Positions 17,787-27,281 of a DNA stretch of 64,000 nucleotides are shown piece after piece; positions within the stretch are counted from its first letter, which is position 1; each line of letters begins with the position of its first letter. The stretch covers positions 27,344 through 91,343 of the forward strand of contig JAIXOU010000045.1 in the NCBI GenBank assembly GCA_027486585.1, in the 5' to 3' direction. The notes beneath the pieces were generated by a model. It saw only the letters and a list, made by a program, of their open reading frames with translations. It was not told the origin of the DNA and made no database searches. This DNA comes from Verrucomicrobiaceae bacterium (GTDB lineage Bacteria; Verrucomicrobiota; Verrucomicrobiia; Verrucomicrobiales; Verrucomicrobiaceae). A program made the position numbers and the translations under genes.

Positions 17787-20153
17787 ATGATCATGAAGTT
17801 CTGCCTTTTTTCTCTCTTCATCACACTGACCGCCACAGCTCAGCAAACAGGGGCGCCAGTGGGTAAGTTTCAGCAGCTGGATCAAACGGTGCCGACTCCA
17901 TCAGCTCAGCGTATCGCTTCAGGAGCACCAGGCGCAGCCTACTGGCAGAACCGAGCCGACTATGACATCGCTGTAGAATTAGATGACGTAAAACGCAGCA
18001 TCTCAGCGGAAGCCACTGTCACCTATCACAATGCCTCTCCAGATGCGCTGAGCTACTTGTGGGTTCAATTGGATCAGAACTATCTCTCCCACAACGCCGA
18101 CTCCCGCACAGCGCCAAATACCAAACGCGGGGTCGATCTGACTAAATTTAGTTATTCGGCCCTGGATCGTCTGCGCGCTTATGAGGAGTACGATGGCGAA
18201 ATGAAAATCAGCAAATTGACGGACGCCCAAGGCAAGCCCTTACCACACACAATTGTGAAGACCATGATGCGAGTGGATCTTCCAGTGCCGCTAGCCGCAG
18301 GAGCTAATTTTACTTTTAAAATCGCCTGGAGCTATCCCATCAATGATGCCAAACGCATCAGCGCCCGCACGGGTTATGAGCATTTCAAGGAAGATGGCAA
18401 CTCCATCTACACCATCGCCCAATGGTTCCCACGCATGGCGGCTTATACCGACTACGCGGGCTGGGTGAATAAGCAGTTTCTTGGTACAGGTGAGTTCACC
18501 TTAGAGTTTGGCAACTACAACGTTAGTCTCACCACACCTGATGACCACGTGGTCGCTGCGACCGGAGCCCTGCAAAACCCAGCAGAGGTCTTATCAGCGG
18601 CTCAACAAGAACGCTTCAAAAAAGCTCAGACAGAAACGAAAAAACCAGTTTTCATCGTTACTCCAGAGGAAGCCAAGACCGCTGAAAAAGGCAAACCGAA
18701 GAGCAAAAAGACCTGGATTTTCAAAGCCGACAATGTCCGTGATTTTGCCTTTGCTTCTTCCCGCAAATTTGTCTGGGATGCCATGGCCGTGGAGGGTGCT
18801 AATCTCAATGGCAAGCCTGTGATAGCCATGTCTCTCTATCCAAAAGAGGGGATGCCTCTGTGGGATAAATACTCGACCCATGCCATCGCTCACACGATCC
18901 AAGTTTATTCTCGTTACACCTTTGATTATCCTTATCCCGTTGCCTGGTCCATCCATGGAGCCATCGGCGGGATGGAATACCCAATGATCTGCTTCAATGG
19001 CCCACGACCCGAGAAGGACGGCACTTATCCAGAAAAAACGAAGTACGCTCTTATCGGCGTCATCATCCATGAAGTCGGACACAATTATTTTCCGATGATC
19101 GTCAATAGCGACGAACGGCAGTGGACCTGGATGGATGAGGGCCTGAATTCCTTTGTCGAATACCTCGCTGAAGAAGAATGGGAGAATGACTGGAATCACC
19201 GTCGGGATAATCGCGGCATGGTGGACTACATGAGGCTCACTGATCGTGTGCCAGCCATGACCAATTCAGAGTCTATCGCTGATCTGGGCCCCAACGCCTA
19301 CGGCCAACCCACCGCAGCTTTAAATATTCTGCGTGAATACATCCTTGGTCGTGAAGCCTTTGATCACGCTTTCAAAACTTATGCACGTCGCTGGATGTTT
19401 AAGCGACCAACACCTTCTGATTTCTTCCGCACCATGGAAGATGCCAGTGGCGTCGATCTGGACTGGTTCTGGCGCGGCTGGTTTTACAGCGTTGATCATG
19501 TCGATGTGTCCATTGATGAAGTCCGCTGGATGCAGTTGGATTCTCGTGATCCGTCGATTGAAAAGCCCAAGAAGAAACAGGAGAAGGAGGACCTGCCGCA
19601 AACTCTTGCCAAAGAACGTAACTATCCGCTTACAAAACGTGTGGATCGCTTTCCCGAGCTGAAAGATTTTTATGACACTTTTGATGAAGCCGCTGTGCTG
19701 CCAAGTGAAAAGAAGAAGTTTGAATCCCTGATCAAAGATCTCAAAGAAGAGGAGATCGATCCCACGCTGCTCCAGACCAAGCACAACTTTTACGTCTTTG
19801 AATTCAGCAATGTGGGTGGGCTCGTTACTCCTTTGTTTTTGAAGATTGATTACACCGACGGCAGTAGTGAAGAGCTCAAAATCCCCGCAGAAATCTGGCG
19901 CTTTAATACCGAGAAAGCTTCTAAGCTACACTTCACCAAGAAAGAAGTGAAGGCCGTGACTTTTGACCCACGACAGGAACTCGTGGACACCGACGTGGAG
20001 AATAACTTCTGGCCACGACGTCCCGTGAAGAGCAAATTCCAGCTTTATAAAGACGATAAAGCCACCAATCCCATGCGTGAGATGACCAAGAAAGAGAAGG
20101 TCAAAAAAGATGACCCAAAAAACAAGGACGTGGAAGAGGCCAAAGAAGAGTGA
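17787..20153 (+). CDS. Secreted M1-family zinc aminopeptidase-like metallopeptidase
   Basis: 788 residues with a signal peptide (about residues 1-18, ending TATA|QQ). The zinc site is HEVGH at residues 428-432, with the third ligand Glu451 in WMDEGLNSF, exactly 19 residues after the second His as in M1 peptidases. AIGGMEYPMI upstream matches the GAMEN-like exopeptidase motif (here GGMEY). The last 200 residues are Lys/Glu-rich and end in a charged tail. It probably degrades peptides in the periplasm or outside the cell. Strict aminopeptidase activity is less certain because the GxMEN motif is altered. Confidence 0.85.
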   Translation: MIMKFCLFSLFITLTATAQQTGAPVGKFQQLDQTVPTPSAQRIASGAPGAAYWQNRADYDIAVELDDVKRSISAEATVTYHNASPDALSYLWVQLDQNYLSHNADSRTAPNTKRGVDLTKFSYSALDRLRAYEEYDGEMKISKLTDAQGKPLPHTIVKTMMRVDLPVPLAAGANFTFKIAWSYPINDAKRISARTGYEHFKEDGNSIYTIAQWFPRMAAYTDYAGWVNKQFLGTGEFTLEFGNYNVSLTTPDDHVVAATGALQNPAEVLSAAQQERFKKAQTETKKPVFIVTPEEAKTAEKGKPKSKKTWIFKADNVRDFAFASSRKFVWDAMAVEGANLNGKPVIAMSLYPKEGMPLWDKYSTHAIAHTIQVYSRYTFDYPYPVAWSIHGAIGGMEYPMICFNGPRPEKDGTYPEKTKYALIGVIIHEVGHNYFPMIVNSDERQWTWMDEGLNSFVEYLAEEEWENDWNHRRDNRGMVDYMRLTDRVPAMTNSESIADLGPNAYGQPTAALNILREYILGREAFDHAFKTYARRWMFKRPTPSDFFRTMEDASGVDLDWFWRGWFYSVDHVDVSIDEVRWMQLDSRDPSIEKPKKKQEKEDLPQTLAKERNYPLTKRVDRFPELKDFYDTFDEAAVLPSEKKKFESLIKDLKEEEIDPTLLQTKHNFYVFEFSNVGGLVTPLFLKIDYTDGSSEELKIPAEIWRFNTEKASKLHFTKKEVKAVTFDPRQELVDTDVENNFWPRRPVKSKFQLYKDDKATNPMREMTKKEKVKKDDPKNKDVEEAKEE

Positions 20154-20159
20154 GTCACT

Positions 20160-20663
20160 TCAATCCTCTTCCTCAATGCACAAAGGAAAAGCTGAGCACA
20201 GGATCGAGTGTGGAACTGACTCGATCTGTTCTTTGATGAAAAACTCCATGTTGCCATGTTCATCACAGAGCCAGACTTCGCTGGCACCAGCTGCATAATA
20301 GAGCTGCATCTTCCCCAGCATTTCCTGGCGGGTGTTAGAGGGAGACAAGACCTCGACGCAAATCTCTGGAGCGATAGGCAGGCTGTTGGCACGACGATAA
20401 GGACGGAAGCGCTCTTTAGTGATCCAAGCCACATCTGCGACTCTGGTGCCTTCTGTTGTGTCAATCGGGCACTCATTGATCACACGGCCGCCACCCATTA
20501 AATGGTGTAAGTGACGTCCAATGTCAGACTCATAGCCGCCATGCCATGCAGATGCAGGACTCATCATGATTTTGTTATCCTTGTTGGTTTCGATTTTTGC
20601 GGGGATGTCTTTAAGCCAGGGAATGGCGCAGACCTCCGCCCAAGTTAGTGTTCCGGTGCTCAT
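20160..20663 (-). CDS. Uma2-family (DUF820) PD-(D/E)xK nuclease-fold protein
   Basis: 167 residues. The pattern of RVADVAWITKERF, then APEICVEVLSPSNT and later YYAAGASEVWLCD is characteristic of the DUF820/Uma2 family, whose fold is related to restriction endonucleases. The Asp of ADVAW and the Glu of EICVEV are the likely metal ligands. The family is abundant in cyanobacteria, Planctomycetes and Verrucomicrobia, and its cellular role is unknown. It ends 6 bases from the convergent M1 peptidase gene. Confidence 0.75.
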   Translation of the reverse strand: MSTGTLTWAEVCAIPWLKDIPAKIETNKDNKIMMSPASAWHGGYESDIGRHLHHLMGGGRVINECPIDTTEGTRVADVAWITKERFRPYRRANSLPIAPEICVEVLSPSNTRQEMLGKMQLYYAAGASEVWLCDEHGNMEFFIKEQIESVPHSILCSAFPLCIEEED

Positions 20664-20743
20664 GGCGGCACTTTAATGCCTCCGAAAGGGAAGAAAAGTT
20701 TTTTCACACCTGCAAGCCTGCGACATTCTTTGCCTACAACATC

Positions 20744-21262
20744 ATGAAAAATCTCATTCTCACGCTAGCATTGTGCCTCTCTTGGCAGGCGCAGGCGCAC
20801 ACCTTTCATCAATCCACGGCGGAGGCTGAATACAATTCAAAGACAAAGAAGTTGGAGGTTAGTTTGACGGTCTTCATCGACGATCTTGAGCTGGCTTTGA
20901 TCCGTCAGTCGGAAAAATGGATCTCGTTTGAGAAGACAGCTGAGGCGGAGTTGGATGCGCAGATTCAGACCTATCTAAACAAAAACTTCCAGCTGATGAC
21001 GGCCAATGGTGGCTCATCCAAACTAACCTGGGTGGGCAGAAAAGTGGATGCCGTCTCAGTGCAAAAAGAGGATCCCGAGGTGATCCTGTTTTTCGAGCTG
21101 GACTTGCCAGATGGATTCTCAGGCATCACGCTGCGGTACGCCATCCTTCAAGATTTGTTTAAAGATCAGATCAATCTGCTGCATCTGCGCGGCAAAGCCA
21201 AACCGAGCGAGTTTCTTTTCACTCAAGCCGATGCCGAGAAACGACTCGATGTTGCTCGCTGA
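20744..21262 (+). CDS. DUF6702-family exported protein
   Basis: 172 residues from the ATG at 20744, which begins a clear signal peptide (MKNLILTLALCLSWQAQA|HTFHQS). A mature N-terminus starting near His-x-x-His with S-AE-EYN, then KLEVSLTVFIDDLELAL, matches DUF6702 (LE-S---F-DDLE). The function of the family is unknown; it is found in Bacteroidetes and Verrucomicrobia. It is divergent from the Uma2 gene and convergent with the PQQ-type propeller gene, 5 bases away. Confidence 0.7.
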   Translation: MKNLILTLALCLSWQAQAHTFHQSTAEAEYNSKTKKLEVSLTVFIDDLELALIRQSEKWISFEKTAEAELDAQIQTYLNKNFQLMTANGGSSKLTWVGRKVDAVSVQKEDPEVILFFELDLPDGFSGITLRYAILQDLFKDQINLLHLRGKAKPSEFLFTQADAEKRLDVAR

Positions 21263-21267
21263 TTTTT

Positions 21268-22443
21268 TTATTGAAGCTTCCAGAGCTTCTTGTCACTCCT
21301 CACAAAGATAGCTCCGTTACTGATGGCTGGTGTGCAAAGTAGAGTGTCATTGAGTTCGATGGTGTGAATGACTTCGCCTTCCTTGGCTGTGGTGTCGATG
21401 ACTTGGAAGTCGCCACGTTCACTGACGATGTAGATGTATTGACCCGCAGCGACAGGTGATCCGCTGAGTGGACCTTTGAGTCGAAGTTTCCAAGCTTCAT
21501 CTCCATTGGCGATGCTGGCTTTGATGAGAACTCCGGTGCCATTGAGCACGTAGATCGAGTCGCCAATCACTAGCGGGCTGCCAGTGCCTGGCTTGAGACC
21601 TGCCGCGCGCCAGAGTTGCGAGGCTGCTCCGCGTTCTGGAGCCAGAGCGGTGAGCCCATTGGAGGGAACATAGATGGCATTTTGAGTCACCGCAGAGCTG
21701 GGGATCGTGCCTGCACCGTCCGTGTAATCCCATTCGATCTCGCCGGTCTTGGGGTTCACGCCAGTGAGACCTTTGCTGGATTGGAGCGCGACGACATTTT
21801 GGTAAACCACAGCGCTGGTCCAATTCGCGGCTTTGGGGCGCTCCTTCTTCCAACGATTTTTCCCCGTGACCACATCAATGCCGACGGCGATGGATTCACT
21901 GTCGTTTTCACTTTGAACGACGAGCGTCTCATCCAGGACCACAGGAGAGGAAGACATGCCGAGGCTATTGCTGGCATTCGAATAATCGTAAGTTAGACCG
22001 CGAAGCCAAAGTAGATTACCATCCAGATCAAAAGCAAAAAGATCGTTGGATGAATACAGGGCAAAGACGCGCTTGCCATCGCTGCACGGGGTGGGCGCAG
22101 CCACACTGGTCTTGTTATGGGCCATCGTCCGGCCCGTGGCCTTCATCACACGCTCCCAGAGTTTTTTTCCATCCGCAGCACTGAAGCAAAAGACGTGCAA
22201 ATTGGCCTGATCCGGTCCGCTTGAACAAGTGATGAAAACCTTATCCCCGACGACAATCGGACTGCTCAGCCCACGCCCAGGAAGATCGATACTCCATGCG
22301 GCGGCGAGCTTTGGCCCAGGAGCCTTTGTTTCTGTCGAAACCGCGCTGGCGTTCGGACCACGAAACTGCGGCCAATCGGCGGCGGAAAGTAAGGCTGAAG
22401 GAAGAAGGATGAGGGATGAAAGGAGATTAAAAAAAGGTTTCAT
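21268..22443 (-). CDS. Exported PQQ-type beta-propeller (outer-membrane assembly BamB-like fold)
   Basis: 391 residues from the ATG at 22443, which begins a signal peptide (MKPFFNLLSSLILLPSALLSAA). The mature start DWPQFRGPNASAV is the common opening of Verrucomicrobia/Planctomycetes PQQ-repeat proteins. Propeller blades with A-DG-KLWE, DLDGNLLW and GEIEWDY motifs follow. Such proteins are usually non-enzymatic scaffolds or quinoprotein-like; no PQQ-binding or calcium ligands could be identified. It is exported and probably periplasmic. Confidence 0.8.
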   Translation of the reverse strand: MKPFFNLLSSLILLPSALLSAADWPQFRGPNASAVSTETKAPGPKLAAAWSIDLPGRGLSSPIVVGDKVFITCSSGPDQANLHVFCFSAADGKKLWERVMKATGRTMAHNKTSVAAPTPCSDGKRVFALYSSNDLFAFDLDGNLLWLRGLTYDYSNASNSLGMSSSPVVLDETLVVQSENDSESIAVGIDVVTGKNRWKKERPKAANWTSAVVYQNVVALQSSKGLTGVNPKTGEIEWDYTDGAGTIPSSAVTQNAIYVPSNGLTALAPERGAASQLWRAAGLKPGTGSPLVIGDSIYVLNGTGVLIKASIANGDEAWKLRLKGPLSGSPVAAGQYIYIVSERGDFQVIDTTAKEGEVIHTIELNDTLLCTPAISNGAIFVRSDKKLWKLQ

Positions 22444-22451
22444 AGAGATGT

Positions 22452-22754
22452 TTAAAGAAGTTTTGAGTGCAGGCAGATGGCGATGAAAAGGCTTGTTAAA
22501 AAAATGAGCAGAGAGCTCCATTTTCCTTTTTGGCTATGGGGCCAGAGTGTTTCACTCAAGCCCCATCCAAAGTGAAAATGCATGAAGGATGCCAATGAGA
22601 GGTAGGCGAATCCAAGCCATCTTGCCGCATATCCTGTAAACTCAATGGCCGAATGCTTGAGAGGCAACACTAGGTGACCAGCGATCAGACCAAAGGAGAT
22701 TGCATAAACGACGATCAACCCCGGGACAAGATATCCAAGGAATGCCTTTTTCAT
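22452..22754 (-). CDS. Small membrane protein, three predicted helices
   Basis: 100 residues from the ATG at 22754 (MKKAFLGYLVPG). Three hydrophobic segments lie at about residues 5-27, 38-58 and 74-95. The second loop carries HFHFGWGLSETLWPHSQKG. I do not recognise the family. It ends 8 bases ahead of the PQQ propeller start and could be co-transcribed with it. Confidence 0.6.
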   Translation of the reverse strand: MKKAFLGYLVPGLIVVYAISFGLIAGHLVLPLKHSAIEFTGYAARWLGFAYLSLASFMHFHFGWGLSETLWPHSQKGKWSSLLIFLTSLFIAICLHSKLL

Positions 22755-22818
22755 GGCCCCGCCTTCAGGCGGGCAAGATAGAGTTTCATCATCGATCATA
22801 TAACAACAGTCTTGAAGA

Positions 22819-23925
22819 TCACTTCTTCGCCAAAATCGCCGTGCCGGTGTCATCACAAACGCGGAGCTGGAATTGCCATTCGACGGTCCAGGATTCGGTT
22901 TGTTCGTTTTGACAGCATTTGACGAGGATCGAGTTTTTGCCCTTCTTGAGTTTCACGGGCAGTTTGTATTGATCCAGTTTGGCGCCGCGATGGTATTCAT
23001 CACGGGCGAAGAGGAGTTCGCCATTGAGCCAGACTTTCCAGCCATCCTTACAGCCGAGTCGGATCTGGGCGTCACGTGCCTCGACTGAATCAAACTCGGT
23101 GTAGGCATAGCCGGTGACCTCTTTGAGCATGGTGAAGGGCTTGTTGAAGTCGATCTGGCCATATTCATCCTTGCTGGTGAAGTCGATCCATTTGGCCTCG
23201 GCGTTTTTGCCCGGATAGCTAGCATCTAACTTGATTTCTTTTTCAGGGGGGAACTCGGTATCGAATCCTTTGCGCTCCACATTGGTGAAGGGGGCGATGA
23301 GTTTCCAGTCCATGAGAAACCCGAAGTGTTTTGGCAGATCGACGGGCTTGCCGAGGTCCTTGAGTTTTTTGGCCAAGTCCTTGATCTGATCTTCATCGCG
23401 GGCGCTGTTCATGGCCTTCAGATAAGCATTGGTCGCCTCGTCTTTGCGGCCCTGAGCCAGTTCTTCATCGCCCGCATGCAGCAGCTTTGACACGGGGTGA
23501 CGACGCAGCTCGCTGCTCGGATCTTCTAGAAGAGAAGGTGTGATCTTTTCGGCCAATTCGGGCTGCGCACGCTGAATAAGATCAAAAGCCACGACTCGTG
23601 GAGCAGAGCTGTTTTTCGTATCGGCTAAAAAGGCCTGCACAGACTCAATGGGCAGCTTTTTGGCCAAGATCGCCTGATCCGCGATTACGCCGACAGCCGC
23701 GCGTAACCAATTTTCAGCGAGCGGGTTGGCTCCGTTCATGCCAGCGAGCACTTCTGGAAGTGTGCTAGGATCAGCCTGGGTGAGCTGCTGCCAAGCACGG
23801 GTGGCTTTTTCATTTCCCGACCCTTCACGATTCACGGCGCGAATATCTTCCAGCGGAGCACTCAGGCTGGCGGCCTGGACGGCAATGGAACTGAGGGTGA
23901 GACAACTGATCAGGGCGGCTTTCAT
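22819..23925 (-). CDS. Exported protein with repeat-helical N-terminus and C-terminal jelly-roll-like domain
   Basis: 368 residues from the ATG at 23925, which begins a signal peptide (MKAALISCLTLSSIAVQA). The first 200 residues are helical and Ala/Leu-rich, like HEAT or TPR repeats. The C-terminal part includes MDWKLIAPF, then AQIRLGCKDGWKVWLNGELLF and KGKNSILVKC, the pattern of carbohydrate-binding-like domains seen before glycoside hydrolase or cytochrome modules in Planctomycetes and Verrucomicrobia. No catalytic site is seen. It probably binds a ligand in the periplasm or outside; the role is unknown. Confidence 0.6.
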   Translation of the reverse strand: MKAALISCLTLSSIAVQAASLSAPLEDIRAVNREGSGNEKATRAWQQLTQADPSTLPEVLAGMNGANPLAENWLRAAVGVIADQAILAKKLPIESVQAFLADTKNSSAPRVVAFDLIQRAQPELAEKITPSLLEDPSSELRRHPVSKLLHAGDEELAQGRKDEATNAYLKAMNSARDEDQIKDLAKKLKDLGKPVDLPKHFGFLMDWKLIAPFTNVERKGFDTEFPPEKEIKLDASYPGKNAEAKWIDFTSKDEYGQIDFNKPFTMLKEVTGYAYTEFDSVEARDAQIRLGCKDGWKVWLNGELLFARDEYHRGAKLDQYKLPVKLKKGKNSILVKCCQNEQTESWTVEWQFQLRVCDDTGTAILAKK

Positions 23926-24083
23926 GCGTGAGTGGATGCTTTCACAAAGAACGGGGATCGCCAAGACACAGTTTCGAGCTCCGTGCATTTTTATTGGCCA
24001 ATACTTTGGAGCAACATCCGTCCACGCATCGCCAAGCGACGCGGAGACGCTGGCGACATTCTTTTCATAGTGACCTCACCACC

Positions 24084-24503
24084 ATGAAAAGAAACGACCC
24101 TATCTCCCATCTGATGACCCGTAACGTGATCACCGTGCATCACGGCGATCCGATTTCCAAAGTCCGTGCTTTGATGCAGGAACACAGTGTTCATCACATT
24201 CCTGTTGTTCAAGGTGACCAGTTTGTTGGCATCATCAGCTGGAGTGACATTCTCCGCGTGAGTTTTGGTGATACCTTCCAGACGGACGAACGCACCGTTG
24301 ATGCCACGCTTGATCACACTTTTTCCATCGAACAAGTGATGCAAAAAGAGGCGATCACGTTGCAAGAGACAGGCAGTGTGCGCGAAGCCGCTGAGATCCT
24401 TGTGGCCAATACCTTCCATTCCCTGCCGATTCTTTCTAGCAGCAAGCTGGTCGGCATGGTGACGACGACCGATCTGATCAAGTATTTGCTTCAGCAGTTT
24501 TAG
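24084..24503 (+). CDS. CBS-domain pair protein
   Basis: 139 residues from the ATG at 24084 (MKRNDPISHLMTRNVITV). Two CBS motifs span nearly the whole protein: DPISKVRALMQEHSVHHIPVVQGDQFVGIISWSDIL and GSVREAAEILVANTFHSLPILSSSKLVGMVTTTDLI. Stand-alone CBS pairs bind adenine nucleotides and act as energy or redox sensors or as regulatory subunits. It is convergent with the prolyl oligopeptidase (1 base apart). No partner enzyme is apparent. Confidence 0.85.
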   Translation: MKRNDPISHLMTRNVITVHHGDPISKVRALMQEHSVHHIPVVQGDQFVGIISWSDILRVSFGDTFQTDERTVDATLDHTFSIEQVMQKEAITLQETGSVREAAEILVANTFHSLPILSSSKLVGMVTTTDLIKYLLQQF

Positions 24504-24504
24504 C

Positions 24505-26610
24505 TTATTCCATCCCCAGCACTTTCCAGAGAAAGGCCCATTCGTCAGCGGTTTCTTCAATGACTTTGGTGAGGGCGCTGCCAGCACCGTGACCGGCATT
24601 GGTTTCGATACGGATCATCACTGGCGGTGCATCTTTGGCTTGGCATTCCTGAAGGCGGGCGGCGAACTTGAAACTGTGGGCGGGGACGACACGGTCGTCG
24701 TGATCAGCTGTCGTGACCATGGTGGCTGGGTAATGGGTGCCGAGCTTCAGGTTATGCAGTGGGGAGTAGGCGTAGATGGCTTTAAACTCGTCGGCGTTTT
24801 CGCTGCTGCCGTAGTCGCTCTTCCAGGCCCAGCCGATGGTGAATTTGTGAAAGCGCAGCATGTCCATGACACCCACCGCTGGCAGAGCAGCTCCGTAGAG
24901 CTCAGGACGCTGAGCCATGCAGGCACCGACGAGCAGGCCGCCGTTGCTGCCGCCCATGATGGCTAGCTTCTTCGGTGAGGTGTAGCCTTCCTTTTGCAGC
25001 CACTCGGCACAGCCGATGAAGTCATCAAAGACGTTTTGTTTCCGCAGCTTCGTGCCTGCGAGATGCCACTCCGCCCCATACTCGCCACCACCGCGCAGAT
25101 TGGCCAAGGCATAGACGCCTCCAAGCTCTAACCAGATGGCGCGGCCGATGGAGAAATTCGGTGTGAGGCTGATGTCAAAGCCGCCATAGCCATAGAGCAG
25201 GGTGGCGTTGGTGCCATCCAGCTTGAGGCCTTTTTTGTGCACCAGAAACATGGGCACTTTGGTTCCATCTTTGCTAGTCACGAAGACCTGTTTCGTTTCA
25301 TAAGGACTGGCATCAAAATCGACCTTGGGCTGCTTCCATAGGCTGCTTTTTCCACTGGCGACATCGTATTGATAAATGGCACCTGGAGTCGTGAAACTGG
25401 TGAAGATGTAATGGGTGAGCTTGTCTGCGCGCTTACCGCCAAAACCACCGACGGTGCCGATGCCTGGTAGATCGATCTCACGCACTTTTTTGCCTGCCAA
25501 ATCATAGGCTGTCATGGCGGAGCGGGCATCTTGGAGATACTTACAAAGCAGCTCGCCGCCGATGCAGGAGACGCTATCAAGCTTGTGCGCGCTTTCAGGA
25601 ATGATCTCCTGCCACTGATCACGATCAGGCTTGCTGATGTCGATAGCGATCACGCGATAACGTGGAGCTTTGAGATCGGTGAGGAAGTAGAAGACGGTGC
25701 CGACGTTTTCAATGAAACTGTAGGCAGCGTCGAAGTCATTGAGCAGCTCGATCACCTTGGCATCGGCCTGCGTGAGGTCTTGGTAAAACAGGCGGTTCTT
25801 GGGATCAGTGCCGTTGGTGACATTGTAGATAAGGTAATGACCATCATCCGTCACACCAGCATGCAGGCCCCAGTCGGGTTGATCTGGGCGTGCATAGATC
25901 ATCTTGTCTTCGGATTGCGACGTGCCTAGCTTATGAAAATAGACCGTTTGGTTTTTGTTCGCCTCTGTGAGAGCCGCGCCATCCTTTGGTTTGGGAAAAC
26001 GGCTGTAATAAAAGCCGCTGCTATCCTTGGCCCAGGAGGCGCCGCTGAACTTCACCCACTCAATGAGATCTTCCGTATCCTTGCCTATGGCGATGTCTTT
26101 GACGCGGAATTCCTGCCAGTCGCTGCCGGCTTTGGAGACGCCATAGACCAGCCATTTGCCATCCTCACTCGGGGCCGTTTCTGTCAGCGAGGTGGTGCCT
26201 TCTTTGGAAAGAGTATTCGGATCGAGTAGCACGCGAGCCTCAGCATCGAGGGAGTCGGTCACATAGAGCACGCTTTGATTTTGCAGGCCTGAGTTCCGAT
26301 TGAAGAACCATTTGCCACCATGCTCAAAGGGGATGCCGGTGCGCTCGTAGTTCCAGGCCTTTTTGAGTCGCTCGGCGATCTGTTCGCGCTTGGGGATGCT
26401 TTTGAGAAAGCCAAAGGTCACTTCGTTTTGCGCCTTCACCCAGGCCTTTGTTTCCTCGCTGTTATCGTCCTCTAACCAGCGATAGGGATCAGCGACCTTC
26501 GTGCCGTGGTAATTGTCGATGATGCTCTCGTCTTTTCGGGAGACAGGATAGGTCAGTGTTTGAGCAAAAGTGGAGGCGGACATAAAGCAGAGCAAAAGAC
26601 TAGCGCGCAT
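24505..26610 (-). CDS. Secreted prolyl oligopeptidase (S9A family)
   Basis: 701 residues from the ATG at 26610, which begins a signal peptide (MRASLLLCFMSASTFA|QT); an upstream TTG would lengthen it by 19 residues. The N-terminus DPYRWLED is the S9A hallmark, followed by a seven-bladed propeller. The catalytic domain shows GGSNGG (Ser), DDRVVPAHSFKF (Asp) and NAGHGAG (His) in S9 order. Such enzymes cleave short peptides after proline. The signal peptide suggests periplasmic use rather than the usual cytosolic site. Confidence 0.9.
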   Translation of the reverse strand: MRASLLLCFMSASTFAQTLTYPVSRKDESIIDNYHGTKVADPYRWLEDDNSEETKAWVKAQNEVTFGFLKSIPKREQIAERLKKAWNYERTGIPFEHGGKWFFNRNSGLQNQSVLYVTDSLDAEARVLLDPNTLSKEGTTSLTETAPSEDGKWLVYGVSKAGSDWQEFRVKDIAIGKDTEDLIEWVKFSGASWAKDSSGFYYSRFPKPKDGAALTEANKNQTVYFHKLGTSQSEDKMIYARPDQPDWGLHAGVTDDGHYLIYNVTNGTDPKNRLFYQDLTQADAKVIELLNDFDAAYSFIENVGTVFYFLTDLKAPRYRVIAIDISKPDRDQWQEIIPESAHKLDSVSCIGGELLCKYLQDARSAMTAYDLAGKKVREIDLPGIGTVGGFGGKRADKLTHYIFTSFTTPGAIYQYDVASGKSSLWKQPKVDFDASPYETKQVFVTSKDGTKVPMFLVHKKGLKLDGTNATLLYGYGGFDISLTPNFSIGRAIWLELGGVYALANLRGGGEYGAEWHLAGTKLRKQNVFDDFIGCAEWLQKEGYTSPKKLAIMGGSNGGLLVGACMAQRPELYGAALPAVGVMDMLRFHKFTIGWAWKSDYGSSENADEFKAIYAYSPLHNLKLGTHYPATMVTTADHDDRVVPAHSFKFAARLQECQAKDAPPVMIRIETNAGHGAGSALTKVIEETADEWAFLWKVLGME

Positions 26611-26753
26611 TCCTCTACAGGAGCGCGCGCCAAGCTGGCCGCAACAGCGAGAATGCTTGGGTTTCAACTCACCGAGACTTGTCTATTTTTTGTCACAAAA
26701 AGATTTTCTGTCAGGAAATAAACTTTCTGTCAAAGAGAGTGTAGCCACCACGA

Positions 26754-27281
26754 ATGTTAGAGCACGATCACTTTCTTCCCCACTTCCTCGCAGTCCAGTC
26801 GGACCTGCGGGCATTTATCGGGGCGGCGGTGCGTGATCCAGCCACTCGGGAGGATGTTTTTCAAGAAGTTGCCATGATCCTTTGGAAGAAATTTGAGCGT
26901 TATGATCCAGCTAAGCCCTTTGGGGCTTGGGCTCGGGGCATTGCGTCCCGAAAGATCCTGGAGGATCATCGGATGAAGGGGCGGCTGCCAGAGTCCTGCA
27001 CGCCAGAGGCGCTGGAGATGCTGTCTGCTGGCTTCATGGCCGATGAGGCTGAGTCTCCCTGGGAGGCACGGGAAACGGCGCTGAACCAGTGCCTAGATAC
27101 ACTGCCAGAGCGCAGTGCTCGTTTTATCCGCGACCGCTATCATGTGGGCCAACCCATGGAGGCGATGGCTGCTGAGGCCGGTCTCTCCGTGGACGCCCTT
27201 TACCAAACCCTCAGCCGCCTGCGCCGTCAGTTACGTGACTGCGTGCAGCGTCGGTTGGGACTCACCCTAGAATCCGAATGA
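26754..27281 (+). CDS. ECF-type sigma-70 factor
   Basis: 175 residues. Region 2 runs through REDVFQEVAMILWKKFERYDPAKPFGAWARGIA (DVFQE and F-AWARGIA are region 2 marks). Region 4 includes LPERSARFIRDRYHVGQPMEAMAAEAGLSVDALYQTLSRLRRQL, with a helix-turn-helix. The length and style match the Planctomycetes/Verrucomicrobia-expanded ECF groups. Its stop overlaps the next gene by 4 bases (ATGA), so it is translationally coupled to the membrane protein that probably controls it. Confidence 0.9.
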   Translation: MLEHDHFLPHFLAVQSDLRAFIGAAVRDPATREDVFQEVAMILWKKFERYDPAKPFGAWARGIASRKILEDHRMKGRLPESCTPEALEMLSAGFMADEAESPWEARETALNQCLDTLPERSARFIRDRYHVGQPMEAMAAEAGLSVDALYQTLSRLRRQLRDCVQRRLGLTLESE